DNA of 45,141 nt. Origin: Pseudomonadota bacterium (lineage in GTDB: Bacteria; SAR324; XYD2-FULL-50-16; JAHJRI01). The first letter of the stretch is position 1. Each line of letters starts with the position of its first letter. The DNA is taken from assembly GCA_022360105.1 (NCBI GenBank), contig JAKSDL010000589.1, forward strand, positions 1 to 45,141. The letters run 5' to 3'. The notes under the pieces were generated by a model that searched no databases, was not told the origin of the DNA, and worked only from the letters and a program-made list of their open reading frames with translations. The translations under genes were made by a program, and so were the position numbers. This document shows positions 1-7,640 of this stretch, one piece after another.

Positions 1-33
1 TATTCATGTAAACGGATCGATGGTGCTCAGTTT

Positions 34-69
34 AAAGCTAAAAGCTAACTGCCAGTAGCTAATAGCTTT
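34..69. repeat. Imperfect inverted repeat built from AGCTA/TAGCT units
   Basis: Outer arms AAAGCTA (34-40) and TAGCTTT (63-69) pair perfectly. After a 2x2 mismatch, inner arms AGCTA (43-47) and TAGCT (56-60) pair around an 8-nt loop. The first 278 bases hold no gene I trust. This hairpin is the only structure I see there. It may be a dispersed intergenic repeat, or the tail of an element that lies left of the window. Confidence 0.45.
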
Positions 70-278
70 TATGTAAAAGTCATCTTCCTCAGTGAACTGC
101 AGAGCCACTGATAGAATAAAACAAGGGTGCGAAACTTGAGTAATTAAATTTCTATTGTCCAGTAATTTATCGTCTGCTTCAATAGAATTTCGTCGTGGAA
201 TTAGATAAACGACCTGAAAAAACAACATCCAGCTTTTAGTAAAGCTGAATGGTTTGAAGTCTGTCTGGAATTTGTTCA

Positions 279-911
279 ATGAATTGTCCTCTTTGCCTGC
301 ATTCTGAGTCTGCTATGTTTCACCTTGACCCGCTTCGTACCTATTACCGATGTTCACGTTGCCGACTTATTTTCGTGGATTCCAAGTATCTACCTGCCCC
401 TGATCAGGAAAAAGAGCGATACCAGCAGCATAAAAATGATTCGGAAGATGGGGGTTATGTTGAATTTATGTATACTTTCATTCATCCGTTAACCAAGAGA
501 ATAACCAAGAATTGCAGTGGATTGGACTATGGTTCGGGCCCCACACCGGTGTTAGCAAATCTGCTTGAAAAAGAAGGGTATAAAATCTCCATCTACGATC
601 CTTTTTTTGCCAATAACACAAAGGTGTTATCCAATACATACAACTATCTTACCTGTGTTGAGACTGCGGAACACTTTCATCAACCTGCTCAAGACTGGAA
701 AACGATGATTGGACTCGTCAAAAAGGGAGGGTGGCTAGGAGTGAAAACATCCATGTTCTATGAAAACATCAATTTTTCCTCGTGGCACTACAAAAGGGAT
801 TTCACACATGTATGTTTTTATTCGGAGGAGACCCTTCGTTGGATAGCTGCAAAGTATGAATTGCAGTTGCAAGTTGAAGACGGATCCACAGTGTTTTTTA
901 AGGTAAGATAA
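279..911 (+). CDS. Zinc-ribbon class I SAM-dependent methyltransferase
   Basis: 210-residue protein that probably methylates an unknown substrate using S-adenosylmethionine. The N-terminus has two Cys pairs (CPLC at 3-6, CSRC at about 25-28) spaced like a small zinc ribbon. The Rossmann motif I follows as LDYGSGPTPVLANLL near residue 92, and a CVETAEHF segment sits where these enzymes carry motif post-II. This Zn-ribbon plus methyltransferase layout matches the Methyltransf_23 style of protein. It starts at an ATG. It stands alone on the plus strand, convergent with orn, whose end is 19 bases away. Family assignment is good; the substrate is unknown. Confidence 0.8.
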   Translation: MNCPLCLHSESAMFHLDPLRTYYRCSRCRLIFVDSKYLPAPDQEKERYQQHKNDSEDGGYVEFMYTFIHPLTKRITKNCSGLDYGSGPTPVLANLLEKEGYKISIYDPFFANNTKVLSNTYNYLTCVETAEHFHQPAQDWKTMIGLVKKGGWLGVKTSMFYENINFSSWHYKRDFTHVCFYSEETLRWIAAKYELQLQVEDGSTVFFKVR

Positions 912-929
912 TAAGACTTGGACCCCGAA

Positions 930-1472
930 CTATTGATCTTTAAAGACCATTTCCCTGTAGTATTTCAACTCTTCAATCGATTCAATGACATCTTCCAGGG
1001 CCGTATGTTTGTTTGCTTTTTTGAATTTGGGTAGCCCCGGAAACCAGCGAAAAGTCAGCTCTTTCAAACTGCTTACATCAATATTTCGGTAGTGGAGGTA
1101 GGCGTGTAAATCAGGCATATGTTTCGCCAAAAAATTTCTATCCTGATGAATACTATTCCCACACAAGGGTGCCTCACACTCTTCCACGTATTCCTTGAGA
1201 AAGGAGAGAGTTACAAACTCAGCTTCTTTTTCTGTAACTCCTGCAGCTCGCACTTTTTCTGTCAGTCCCGATTTGCCGTGATGTTCCTTACACCAGTCGT
1301 TCATATTGGCAAGTACTTCATCCGGTTGATGAATGACTAATTCAGGACCGTATTCAACGATATTCAGATTGGTATCGGTGATTACCGTGGCTATTTCAAG
1401 AATTTTATCGATTGATGAATCAAGCCCTGTCATTTCCAGATCCATCCAGACCAGACGATTCTTTTTATTCAT
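930..1472 (-). CDS. orn: Oligoribonuclease (3'-5' exoribonuclease)
   Basis: 180 residues, the usual length for Orn. It degrades 2-5 nt RNA fragments, and in c-di-GMP-using bacteria it also finishes pGpG turnover. All DEDD exonuclease motifs are visible: WMDLEMTGLD near residue 9 (first D and E), the central segment with NSIHQDRNFL near 107 (second D), and HTALEDVIESI near 156 (His and last D of the DEDDh type). It lies 26 bases downstream of fliN on the same strand and probably shares its transcript. A PilZ protein elsewhere in the window suggests c-di-GMP signalling is used here, but that link is inference. Confidence 0.96.
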   Translation of the reverse strand: MNKKNRLVWMDLEMTGLDSSIDKILEIATVITDTNLNIVEYGPELVIHQPDEVLANMNDWCKEHHGKSGLTEKVRAAGVTEKEAEFVTLSFLKEYVEECEAPLCGNSIHQDRNFLAKHMPDLHAYLHYRNIDVSSLKELTFRWFPGLPKFKKANKHTALEDVIESIEELKYYREMVFKDQ

Positions 1473-1498
1473 GATGGTTTGTATGAATGATTTAAAAA

Positions 1499-1870
1499 TT
1501 AGAGATTGTCCATTTCTTTCTGACTGTCTTCCGCTCGAATAACTTCACTGATCCTGATTCCGTATCTTTCATTTACTACCACAATCTCACCACGACACAT
1601 CAGTCTCCCTCCAATCAGCACGTCCATTGGTTCACCAACAACCTTGTCGAATTCAATGACAGAACCGGCCTTTAAAAGCAGCACTTCTCTCATCGATTTC
1701 TGTACTGAGCCAATCTGGGCTTGCATGCTGAGAGGGACATCATGCAGATAATCGACTTCACCATGGGGAATTTCTTCCTCTTCTTCTCCTACTCCACCTT
1801 TACGATTGTCTTTTTTACCGCCGCTGCCGCCGAATAAATCTTCATCAAGTTCGTCGTTATCTATGGCCAT
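1499..1870 (-). CDS. fliN: Flagellar motor switch protein FliN
   Basis: 123 residues. The first about 40 are acidic and glycine-rich and look disordered. Residues about 44-115 form a single surface-presentation-of-antigens (SpoA/FliMN C) domain: DVPLSMQAQIGSVQKSMREV, then LKAGSVIEFDKVVGEPMDV and GRLMCRGEIVVVNERYGIRI. This is the FliN pattern of the C-ring, where FliN binds FliM and phospho-CheY-dependent switching occurs. No other flagellar structural gene adjoins it, which is unusual because fliN normally sits with fliM and fliP. A short FliM/FliY/FliN-family paralogue cannot be excluded. An AGG lies about 6 bases before the ATG. Confidence 0.9.
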   Translation of the reverse strand: MAIDNDELDEDLFGGSGGKKDNRKGGVGEEEEEIPHGEVDYLHDVPLSMQAQIGSVQKSMREVLLLKAGSVIEFDKVVGEPMDVLIGGRLMCRGEIVVVNERYGIRISEVIRAEDSQKEMDNL

Positions 1871-2249
1871 ACTTTACCTGTAAAATCATATTGTTAAGGA
1901 GGGATTTGGTCAATTTTAATGCCTATCTTTCCAAGAGCAGATCCCGTGTAATTCCAACCTGTGCGCCATCAATCTACAAGTTTTGTTCATTAGTCAACAC
2001 ACAATTTGACTTGCCAGTTAAAAAAGCAAGATCAGTTCCTTCAGTCTATTCATCGACAAAAAGACACCAAATATATTTATTTTGCGACTTTTTATTCAAA
2101 TTGCATTATTATTGAATGAAATTTCTTTATTCGAAATTAGACTCACTCTGCAGTTAACATAGCACTACACCAGTCTTTTGAGTATCCCTAAACCAAGCGG
2201 AAATTGTATTGAATCCGCTTTTCTTTTTTAATTATCGAAGAGGTTTAAA
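1871..2249. other. 379-bp intergenic region between divergent genes
   Basis: AT-rich stretch between fliN (minus) and the LPP20-like gene (plus). No ORF here has coding character. The only clear structure is a terminator-like hairpin at 2195-2229, treated separately. Room remains for a short non-coding transcript upstream of it, but I see no convincing promoter. Confidence 0.6.
2195..2229 (+). terminator. Rho-independent terminator-like hairpin in the leader of the 2250 gene
   Basis: Stem arms AAGCGGA (2195-2201) and TCCGCTT (2214-2220) pair perfectly around a 12-nt loop. They are followed by TTCTTTTTT. The hairpin lies only 20 bases before the next ATG, and no plus-strand gene sits upstream for 1.2 kb. 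A competing reading is a promoter overlapping it: TTGTAT (2204-2209), 17 bases, TTTAAT (2227-2232). Confidence 0.6.
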
Positions 2250-3164
2250 ATGAAACTGATTCTTCCGTTATTAATCGTTTGTTTCATTACTGCCACCCCT
2301 GTATTCGGGCAACAAGCGTGTGTGGGAAATAGCTGCCTGCCGGATAAAGTCAAAGATGACTGCACCATTATGGAAAGCAACGGTTGTATCGATTGGGATA
2401 ACGGCATAATTTACGCCACAGGAATGGGAGTACCAAATCCAAAATTCGAAACCCAGGCACAAAAGACCTATTCTGCCTATCAAGCAGCGAAAACAGTAGC
2501 TATGCGTAATCTCCTGCAAATGGTTCAAGGAATCAATATCACCTCTACACGCACAGTAAAAGCCGGAATGTTGGAAGATGATACCATTAATACCCAGATC
2601 AGTGGAAAAATCCGACAGGTCCAGGAAGCCGGCAGACCACAAACCATGAATGACGGTTCTGTCTGGGTGACCATGAAAATGTTCATGAGGGATATTATTT
2701 CCATTCTCGTCAATAATCAGAAATTTGCCTTTAAAAGCGGAGATATGTTCAAGCGCCCTAGCCCGGAACCTTCGCAAGAAGAAGCAAAAAAAGACACTGG
2801 CCCGGAATATGGCGGTGATGCCAATACGGTCTATACGGGTGTTATTATTGATGCCAGAGGAACCGGTGTAGTGCCTGCCATGTCACCAAAAATATATGGC
2901 CCTGATGGGAAGGAAGTTTACGGTTCCATCGCCGTGGAAAGAGAATTTGCTCTTCAACACGGGGTGGTTGGCTATGTAAAGGAATTAGATGAAGCCAAAG
3001 GCAACGAACGAGTTCAAGGAAATCCCTTGTTGATCAAGGCTAAATTGAGCAGTGATAAAACATCCGATTTGGTTGTTTCAGAGCAAGACGCCAAACTCCT
3101 GAATCAATTGGATGCAACCCAGTCTTTCCTGCGGGAAGCTCGTGTAGTCGTAATTATCGGCTAA
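2250..3164 (+). CDS. Secreted LPP20-family-like protein
   Basis: 304 residues with a cleavable Sec signal: MKLILPLLIVCFITATPVFG, ending at an A/G-Q boundary near residue 20. Residues about 50-155 resemble the LPP20 fold: a helix rich in Ala (AQKTYSAYQAAKTVAMRNLL), then strands with GINITSTRTV and a repeated Val-rich strand at SVWVTMKMFM. Members of this family include FlgP, part of the outer-membrane ring in some polar flagella. Residues about 190-300 contain VYTGVIIDARGTGVVPAMSP and IYGPDGKEVYG, a pattern often seen after LPP20 domains. No lipobox Cys is present, so it is probably periplasmic. An AGAGG lies 8 bases before the ATG. Function is inferred from fold only. Confidence 0.65.
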   Translation: MKLILPLLIVCFITATPVFGQQACVGNSCLPDKVKDDCTIMESNGCIDWDNGIIYATGMGVPNPKFETQAQKTYSAYQAAKTVAMRNLLQMVQGINITSTRTVKAGMLEDDTINTQISGKIRQVQEAGRPQTMNDGSVWVTMKMFMRDIISILVNNQKFAFKSGDMFKRPSPEPSQEEAKKDTGPEYGGDANTVYTGVIIDARGTGVVPAMSPKIYGPDGKEVYGSIAVEREFALQHGVVGYVKELDEAKGNERVQGNPLLIKAKLSSDKTSDLVVSEQDAKLLNQLDATQSFLREARVVVIIG

Positions 3165-3238
3165 TTTATCAACATTTAACGTATTCTTGAAAAATTAGTC
3201 GAATCATTTGCTTTCTTGAAATTGCATTTTCCATGTAT

Positions 3239-3258
3239 GTAAGATGATAATGTCTTAC
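3239..3258. repeat. Short palindrome upstream of the TPR/SLH lipoprotein gene
   Basis: GTAAGA (3239-3244) and TCTTAC (3253-3258) form a perfect 6-bp inverted repeat with an 8-base spacer, 48 bases before the next start codon. It could be an operator or a minor hairpin. A weak promoter-like TTGAAA occurs just upstream. Confidence 0.3.
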
Positions 3259-3306
3259 AAAGTTAATATACTTGCCTGCAATCTATAAAAACAACGGAGT
3301 AGACCA

Positions 3307-4536
3307 ATGGATCAAATTCAGTTTTCCAAGTTAAGATTTGCCACGATTTTTCTTGGCATTGTCTCTTTAGTCATAACGGGATGTGCGCAGCCCGCTTCAA
3401 AAACCAGAACCGCTACCGGTGCTATGGATACTCCCGGATTCCATGTCCAACGGGGTGATGATGCCTTGCTCTCGAAGCGTTATGAAGATGCGCGATCGTC
3501 CTATCGTAAGGCGCTTAGCCTTGATTCAAACAGCTCGGAAGCATTAAGCGGATTAGCAGCGGCTTCTGCGCACGAAGCATCAAGAGCTGGCGTATCCCGG
3601 TCTACCAGAAAGTCAGTTTTATCCGAATCGGAAGATCAGATCAAACAGGCCTTAAAATCTGCAAAAAATAAGGTTGATCGAGCGCGAGCTCACAGCTTTG
3701 CAATTCAGGTATATCTGGCACTGAAACTTCCCAAAGATTGGTACGAGAAAGCGGGTGACCACTTTAAGGATGCCACAAAACTAAATCGAAATGACCCGGC
3801 CGCATACTATTTTATGGGCTTGGCAGAGGCGGAACAATTAAACTACAGCAAAGCTTCAGCACGTTTTGAAAAAGTTCTTTCAATTGGAAAGCGTTACGAA
3901 GCGGAAGCTAATCGTGAGCTAAAAAGAATTCAGGAAGTTCGCAGGGCCATGCCGGGAAGTAAGTTTGGAGCCAAAATTGCGAATGTGGACAAAATTACAC
4001 GGGCAGATGTTGCCGCACTGTTTATTGCAGAACTGAGACTGGACAGGTTGTACAAACAGACAGGTAAATCCTCTAAAAGCGGTTTTAAAACCCCAAAATC
4101 CCAGCAGAAGATGAAGCTTGATCCCCTGCAGAAGTATCCCGATGCCGTTGATATTTCAGGACACCCTTTGGAACGGTCCATCAAAGAAGTGATGAAATTG
4201 GGTGTTAAAGGACTGGGACCAGACCCGGCACATAAATTTCATCCAGATCAGGAGTTTAAAAGAGCAGAATTTGCCCAGCTCATTCAAGACCTCTTGGTGA
4301 GGATTACCCGGGATAGATCCATCTCCACAAAATACATCGGACAAACCTCTCCATTTCCCGATGTAAATAAACATGTATGGTATTACAACGCAACAAGAAC
4401 CGTGGTTAACCGAGGGTTAATGAGTGTAAAGAATAAAGTGACCGGAGAGTTTGCTCCTCTCGACACAGTGAGTGGAGCAGATGCGCTGCTGACTATTCGT
4501 ACTTTGAAAGAGATTCTAAAAGAATACCTGCGCTAA
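3307..4536 (+). CDS. Lipoprotein with TPR repeats and SLH-like C-terminal domains
   Basis: 409 residues. A lipoprotein signal ends in LVITGC, with the lipidated Cys at residue 26. Residues about 48-200 hold TPR helices (GDDALLSKRYEDARSSYRKA; ASARFEKVLSIGKRYEAEA). The C-terminal 180 residues contain about three segments resembling S-layer homology repeats: KITRADVAALFIAEL, FKRAEFAQLIQDLLVR, and SPFPDVNKHVWYYNA followed by GLMS. SLH-like modules often bind pyruvylated or other envelope polymers, so an envelope-anchoring or scaffolding role is plausible but not shown. It lies 142 bases after the LPP20-like gene, same strand, and ends at a strong hairpin. Confidence 0.72.
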   Translation: MDQIQFSKLRFATIFLGIVSLVITGCAQPASKTRTATGAMDTPGFHVQRGDDALLSKRYEDARSSYRKALSLDSNSSEALSGLAAASAHEASRAGVSRSTRKSVLSESEDQIKQALKSAKNKVDRARAHSFAIQVYLALKLPKDWYEKAGDHFKDATKLNRNDPAAYYFMGLAEAEQLNYSKASARFEKVLSIGKRYEAEANRELKRIQEVRRAMPGSKFGAKIANVDKITRADVAALFIAELRLDRLYKQTGKSSKSGFKTPKSQQKMKLDPLQKYPDAVDISGHPLERSIKEVMKLGVKGLGPDPAHKFHPDQEFKRAEFAQLIQDLLVRITRDRSISTKYIGQTSPFPDVNKHVWYYNATRTVVNRGLMSVKNKVTGEFAPLDTVSGADALLTIRTLKEILKEYLR

Positions 4537-4549
4537 TCACCAAGACCAT

Positions 4550-4588
4550 GATCTTTCAATCAGGTTAACAATGCCTGATTGGAAGATC
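4550..4588. terminator. Terminator-like hairpin between convergent genes
   Basis: A 15-bp stem with one G-U pair joins 4550-4564 to 4574-4588 around a 9-nt loop. It lies between the convergent lipoprotein gene and ispG. Neither side has a clear U-tract, so it may act as a shared transcript end or a 3' stabiliser rather than a classic intrinsic terminator. Confidence 0.5.
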
Positions 4589-4609
4589 CAAAACCAACCT
4601 GATAAATAC

Positions 4610-6319
4610 TTATCTGTCCCTCCAGAATCCTTTTTCTTTGATCAATTCTATCAACTTGTCTACTGCTTCAATTTCCTTTATGCCCCTGCGCACACGTTCT
4701 TGCCCGAAATATAGATCGATCTTTCCAGTTCCGCTTCCCACATATCCAAAATCTGCGTCAGCCATTTCGCCTGGCCCATTGACAATACATCCCATAATGC
4801 CAATTTTTATTCCCTTGAGATGGGACGTTTTCTCTTTAATCCGAGCTGTGGTTGACTGGATATCAAAAAGGGTACGGCCACAGGAAGGGCAGGCAATATA
4901 GTCTGCAACAAGAATTTTCATTCGTGTCGCCTGCAGTAGATACAACACACTTAACAGATCATCAGATTCAATCTCTTGTGGAAGCAGCAAAAAATCCAGA
5001 AGACCTTCGGAGAGTGCCGCAGCCAGCTGCGTTAAAAGATTATAATCCGGTTTTGATGGAACCTGGTATCCGACCGGTTTGCTCGGCTTGCCATTGGCAT
5101 TTTTATGATACTTTCTTAACAGATAGGTAGGATTTTTGGAGGTTAATATCAAAGCCGAGTATTGTGAATCCAAAGAAGCTGAATTCAGAGTTTTAAGAGA
5201 ATTCACTTTCAATAATTTTAGCGAATCCATCCTTACCTCTTTTCCTTGCTCACTTTCCTGGTATTTAAAATCCGATTCCAGCTGAATATCCGCTTGCGGA
5301 ATATTAAAATTATCAGGTTCTCCAATTTTAAACGGGCTGCCTCCTCCCAACTGGAGCTTTCCTGTTTCAGCAGTTTTGCTTTGAATCCTTTGATGGGTGA
5401 TTGGCCTCTGCCAGATTTCCTGATCAGATTCGGCCTGTTTATTTCTCTGCAAAATAAAGGGTAATAGCCGATTGGCAAAAAGGATCTCGTTAGCGCTTTC
5501 TTCGGTCAGTGACACACGTATAGTATCGCCAATACCGTCCATCAATAGCGGACCTATTCCTGCCAGACTTTTGATCCGCCCCATAATGCCATCTCCCGCT
5601 TCAGTCACGCCCAGGTGCATGGGTATCACTTCCCTGTCTCTTTGAGAGTCAACGAGTAATCGATACGCCTTTTGCACCACAATGGGATTGGAGGATTTTA
5701 ACGAAACAACCAGTTGATCAAATCCTTGTTCTTCAAACAATTCAGCCATTTCCAATGCTGATTGGACCATACCAATCGGTGAGTCACCGTATCTTTCCAT
5801 CATCCTGGTCGATAAAGACCCCTGGTTAACACCGATACGCAAGGCACGTCCGTACTTTTTCAGCGCTTCCGCAAGGGGGCGAATGGCCTCTTTCAGACGA
5901 GCGTATCCTTCTTCAAATTCCTGCTTATCAATTGCGCCAGTGGAATTCTTTGGTCTGTCGGAAAAATTACCGGGGTTGATCCTTACTTTTTCAAACAATT
6001 CACATGCCTCGACAGCGAGTGTGGGCGAGAAGTGTATATCAGCCACCAGCAGCACATCCAACCCTTCTTCCTTCAAAACCCTTCTTAGTTCAGGTACTGC
6101 ATCCAGGTCTTTTTTAGAAGGAACGGTTAAGCGAATTAATCGACAACCCACCTGCAAAAGTGATTTAATTTCCTCTAAACAAGCCGGTACGTCTTGGGTA
6201 GAGGAAGTTAACATCGATTGAACGTAGATAGGATGGTCTCCACCGATGGACAGACCACCGATCCTCACTTCCCTTGTCTTAACTCGATTATAACTAAGAG
6301 GATAGCTGAGAAGTTCCAT
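4610..6319 (-). CDS. ispG: 4-hydroxy-3-methylbut-2-enyl diphosphate synthase, long (insert-containing) type
   Basis: IspG (GcpE) makes HMBPP from MEcPP in the MEP isoprenoid pathway, using a 4Fe-4S cluster. Residues about 10-288 form the TIM barrel (REVRIGGLSIGGDHPIYVQS at 17; KVRINPGNF at 111; IPMHLGVTEAGDG at 232). Residues 477-569 form the cluster domain: CPSC (Cys477, Cys480), MGC (Cys511) and NGPGEMADADFGYVG with the catalytic Glu at 518. Between them is a weakly conserved insert of about 185 residues. The C-terminal motif is the plant/chlamydial/leptospiral kind, not the E. coli kind. The total of 569 exceeds the about 370 of the short form but is below plant enzymes of about 740. AAGG lies about 6 bases before the ATG. 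Confidence 0.97.
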   Translation of the reverse strand: MELLSYPLSYNRVKTREVRIGGLSIGGDHPIYVQSMLTSSTQDVPACLEEIKSLLQVGCRLIRLTVPSKKDLDAVPELRRVLKEEGLDVLLVADIHFSPTLAVEACELFEKVRINPGNFSDRPKNSTGAIDKQEFEEGYARLKEAIRPLAEALKKYGRALRIGVNQGSLSTRMMERYGDSPIGMVQSALEMAELFEEQGFDQLVVSLKSSNPIVVQKAYRLLVDSQRDREVIPMHLGVTEAGDGIMGRIKSLAGIGPLLMDGIGDTIRVSLTEESANEILFANRLLPFILQRNKQAESDQEIWQRPITHQRIQSKTAETGKLQLGGGSPFKIGEPDNFNIPQADIQLESDFKYQESEQGKEVRMDSLKLLKVNSLKTLNSASLDSQYSALILTSKNPTYLLRKYHKNANGKPSKPVGYQVPSKPDYNLLTQLAAALSEGLLDFLLLPQEIESDDLLSVLYLLQATRMKILVADYIACPSCGRTLFDIQSTTARIKEKTSHLKGIKIGIMGCIVNGPGEMADADFGYVGSGTGKIDLYFGQERVRRGIKEIEAVDKLIELIKEKGFWRDR

Positions 6320-6371
6320 GAGAACCTTTATTGCAGGTTACAGGAGTGTGTTTTGTGGGAAGACGGTTGGG

Positions 6372-6400
6372 AGGGTCAAGTGAGGAAGTAACTTGACCCT
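6372..6400. repeat. Perfect hairpin TCAAGT-N9-ACTTGA type, between rpoZ and ispG
   Basis: AGGGTCAAGT (6372-6381) and ACTTGACCCT (6391-6400) pair over 10 bp around a 9-nt loop, just downstream of rpoZ and upstream of ispG. There is no U-tract. A second hairpin with the same TCAAGT-N9-ACTTGA core is at 40846-40868, so it may be a dispersed extragenic palindrome. Confidence 0.5.
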
Positions 6401-6416
6401 GTGGATTGTAAACGGA

Positions 6417-6677
6417 CTATTCGATCTCCATATCTTCGAGATATTCATCCACCTTTTCTTCTTTTTCGTGGATATTGGGTTCGATGTAGCCCTTGATGAT
6501 TTCGTAGTGAGCAACCGTACTGGGTTTCCTGCTTTCCAGTCCGGCATCAGATGAAGCTTTGCTGGTTTTCCCCTCGTACAGATCCCTGGTTCTTGAGGCA
6601 ATCACTTTGACTTTGTCAAATAAATTCAAAGTATTTTGACCTTTGTATTCCTCAATAAATTCCAAATATTCAACCAT
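6417..6677 (-). CDS. rpoZ: DNA-directed RNA polymerase omega subunit
   Basis: 86 residues if started at the inner ATG (6677), which has AGAGGA five bases upstream. A longer reading to 6725 lacks such a site. Omega helps fold beta-prime and assemble RNA polymerase. The family signature is an N-terminal FDKVKVIASRTRDLYEGK segment (omega proteins have FxLVxxAAxRARxL here), then RKPSTVAHYEIIKGYI, matching the conserved KPTVIALxEIAxG region. The tail is acidic (EKEEKVDEYLEDMEIE), also common in the family. It sits between a TPR membrane protein and ispG on the same strand. Divergence is considerable, but the two motifs in order make the call fairly safe. Confidence 0.85.
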   Translation of the reverse strand: MVEYLEFIEEYKGQNTLNLFDKVKVIASRTRDLYEGKTSKASSDAGLESRKPSTVAHYEIIKGYIEPNIHEKEEKVDEYLEDMEIE

Positions 6678-6745
6678 ATTTCCTCTAAATTGATTCCTAG
6701 ATAGAACATCCCGGGTTTTATACAATCCATTTCTTCAAACTTGCT

Positions 6746-7489
6746 TTACAAAATCTCAAGCAGTTGTCTGGCTTTGTTTGCGTAAAAACTCTTGGGATAA
6801 TCTTGCAACAAAATTTGGAGCAGTTCCTTTGCTTTTTCCTGCTGATCCGAATTCATATAAATTTCAGCTTGCTCCATTAAAATAATATCGTTAATCGCTT
6901 CCGATTTTGCCGTTTGCAGAAGCTCAAATGCTTCATCGGTCTTTCCTTGGTCTCGATAAACATTTGAAAGATATAAGCTGGCCAGGAAGTACAGGTCCGA
7001 TTCCGGTTTGAGTATGGATAATAGTGAATTCAAGTCTGCCTCAGCTTCCTCATAGGCTTTCTGACCAGAGTTCAGAGCTGCCCTGTAAAACAAGGCTATT
7101 GTATATTGATCGGTGCCCGAATGGTTCTGCAAGAAACTGTCCAGCAAGGGTTTTGCTTTAGCATGTCTTTGTTCTTCGGTAATTTCATTATCATACACTA
7201 TCTGCTCGATCTTGAACAATTCCTCGTTCCTTGAGTTATCCCGGTAGGCAAGGTACTCAAATGTTCCCCAAGTAGACACAATAATCACCACAATTGCTAC
7301 TGCCAGGCTGATGAACAGCATTCTTCTGACATAAATGTAATTTGCCGCGTTAAACAAAAAATCATCTAAAAGATCTGATTTCAAGGCAGCATCGCCACTT
7401 TCAGGGGTTTCATTTTCGGCGGGAACCACCACTTGGTTTTGCTTCTTTTTGGAAGTGGTCTTTCCGCCTTTACTGTTTGAATTCGCCAA
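6746..7489 (-). CDS. YfgM-like membrane-anchored TPR protein
   Basis: 247 residues. A polar, Lys-rich cytoplasmic start of about 55 residues leads to one membrane helix (about 57-79, MLFISLAVAIVVIIVSTWG). A periplasmic region of TPR-like helical pairs follows (PLLDSFLQNHSGTDQYTIAL; AYEEAEADLNSLLSILKPES; EQAEIYMNSDQQEKAKELLQ). This topology matches YfgM and TPR_21 proteins, which assist SecYEG-exported clients together with periplasmic chaperones. It is 68 bases upstream of the rpoZ start and co-directional. Another TPR scaffold role is possible, as the sequence gives no enzyme motif. Confidence 0.7.
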   Translation of the reverse strand: MANSNSKGGKTTSKKKQNQVVVPAENETPESGDAALKSDLLDDFLFNAANYIYVRRMLFISLAVAIVVIIVSTWGTFEYLAYRDNSRNEELFKIEQIVYDNEITEEQRHAKAKPLLDSFLQNHSGTDQYTIALFYRAALNSGQKAYEEAEADLNSLLSILKPESDLYFLASLYLSNVYRDQGKTDEAFELLQTAKSEAINDIILMEQAEIYMNSDQQEKAKELLQILLQDYPKSFYANKARQLLEIL

Positions 7490-7640
7490 ATCAGTTACCG
7501 TTTCTGGTTATCGTTAAACGTTAATTGAGTCACAATATGAAGGACTTAAAACAGACATTCTTGAGGGAGCAGTGGCTTACAAACTGGATTTTTCACCTTA
7601 CAAAACTCCACTGCCTAATTTGATATTTTTTATGGAAAGT

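Noticed and set aside
4..279. 91-codon minus-strand open frame at the left edge
   Set aside because: It starts at TTG, covers the AGCTA repeat, and has no recognisable motif. The apparent ribosome site comes from the methyltransferase coding sequence on the other strand.
1891..2115. 74-codon plus-strand frame in the fliN-LPP20 gap
   Set aside because: AAGGAGG is present near its start, but the composition is not protein-like and the spacing to any start codon is wrong.
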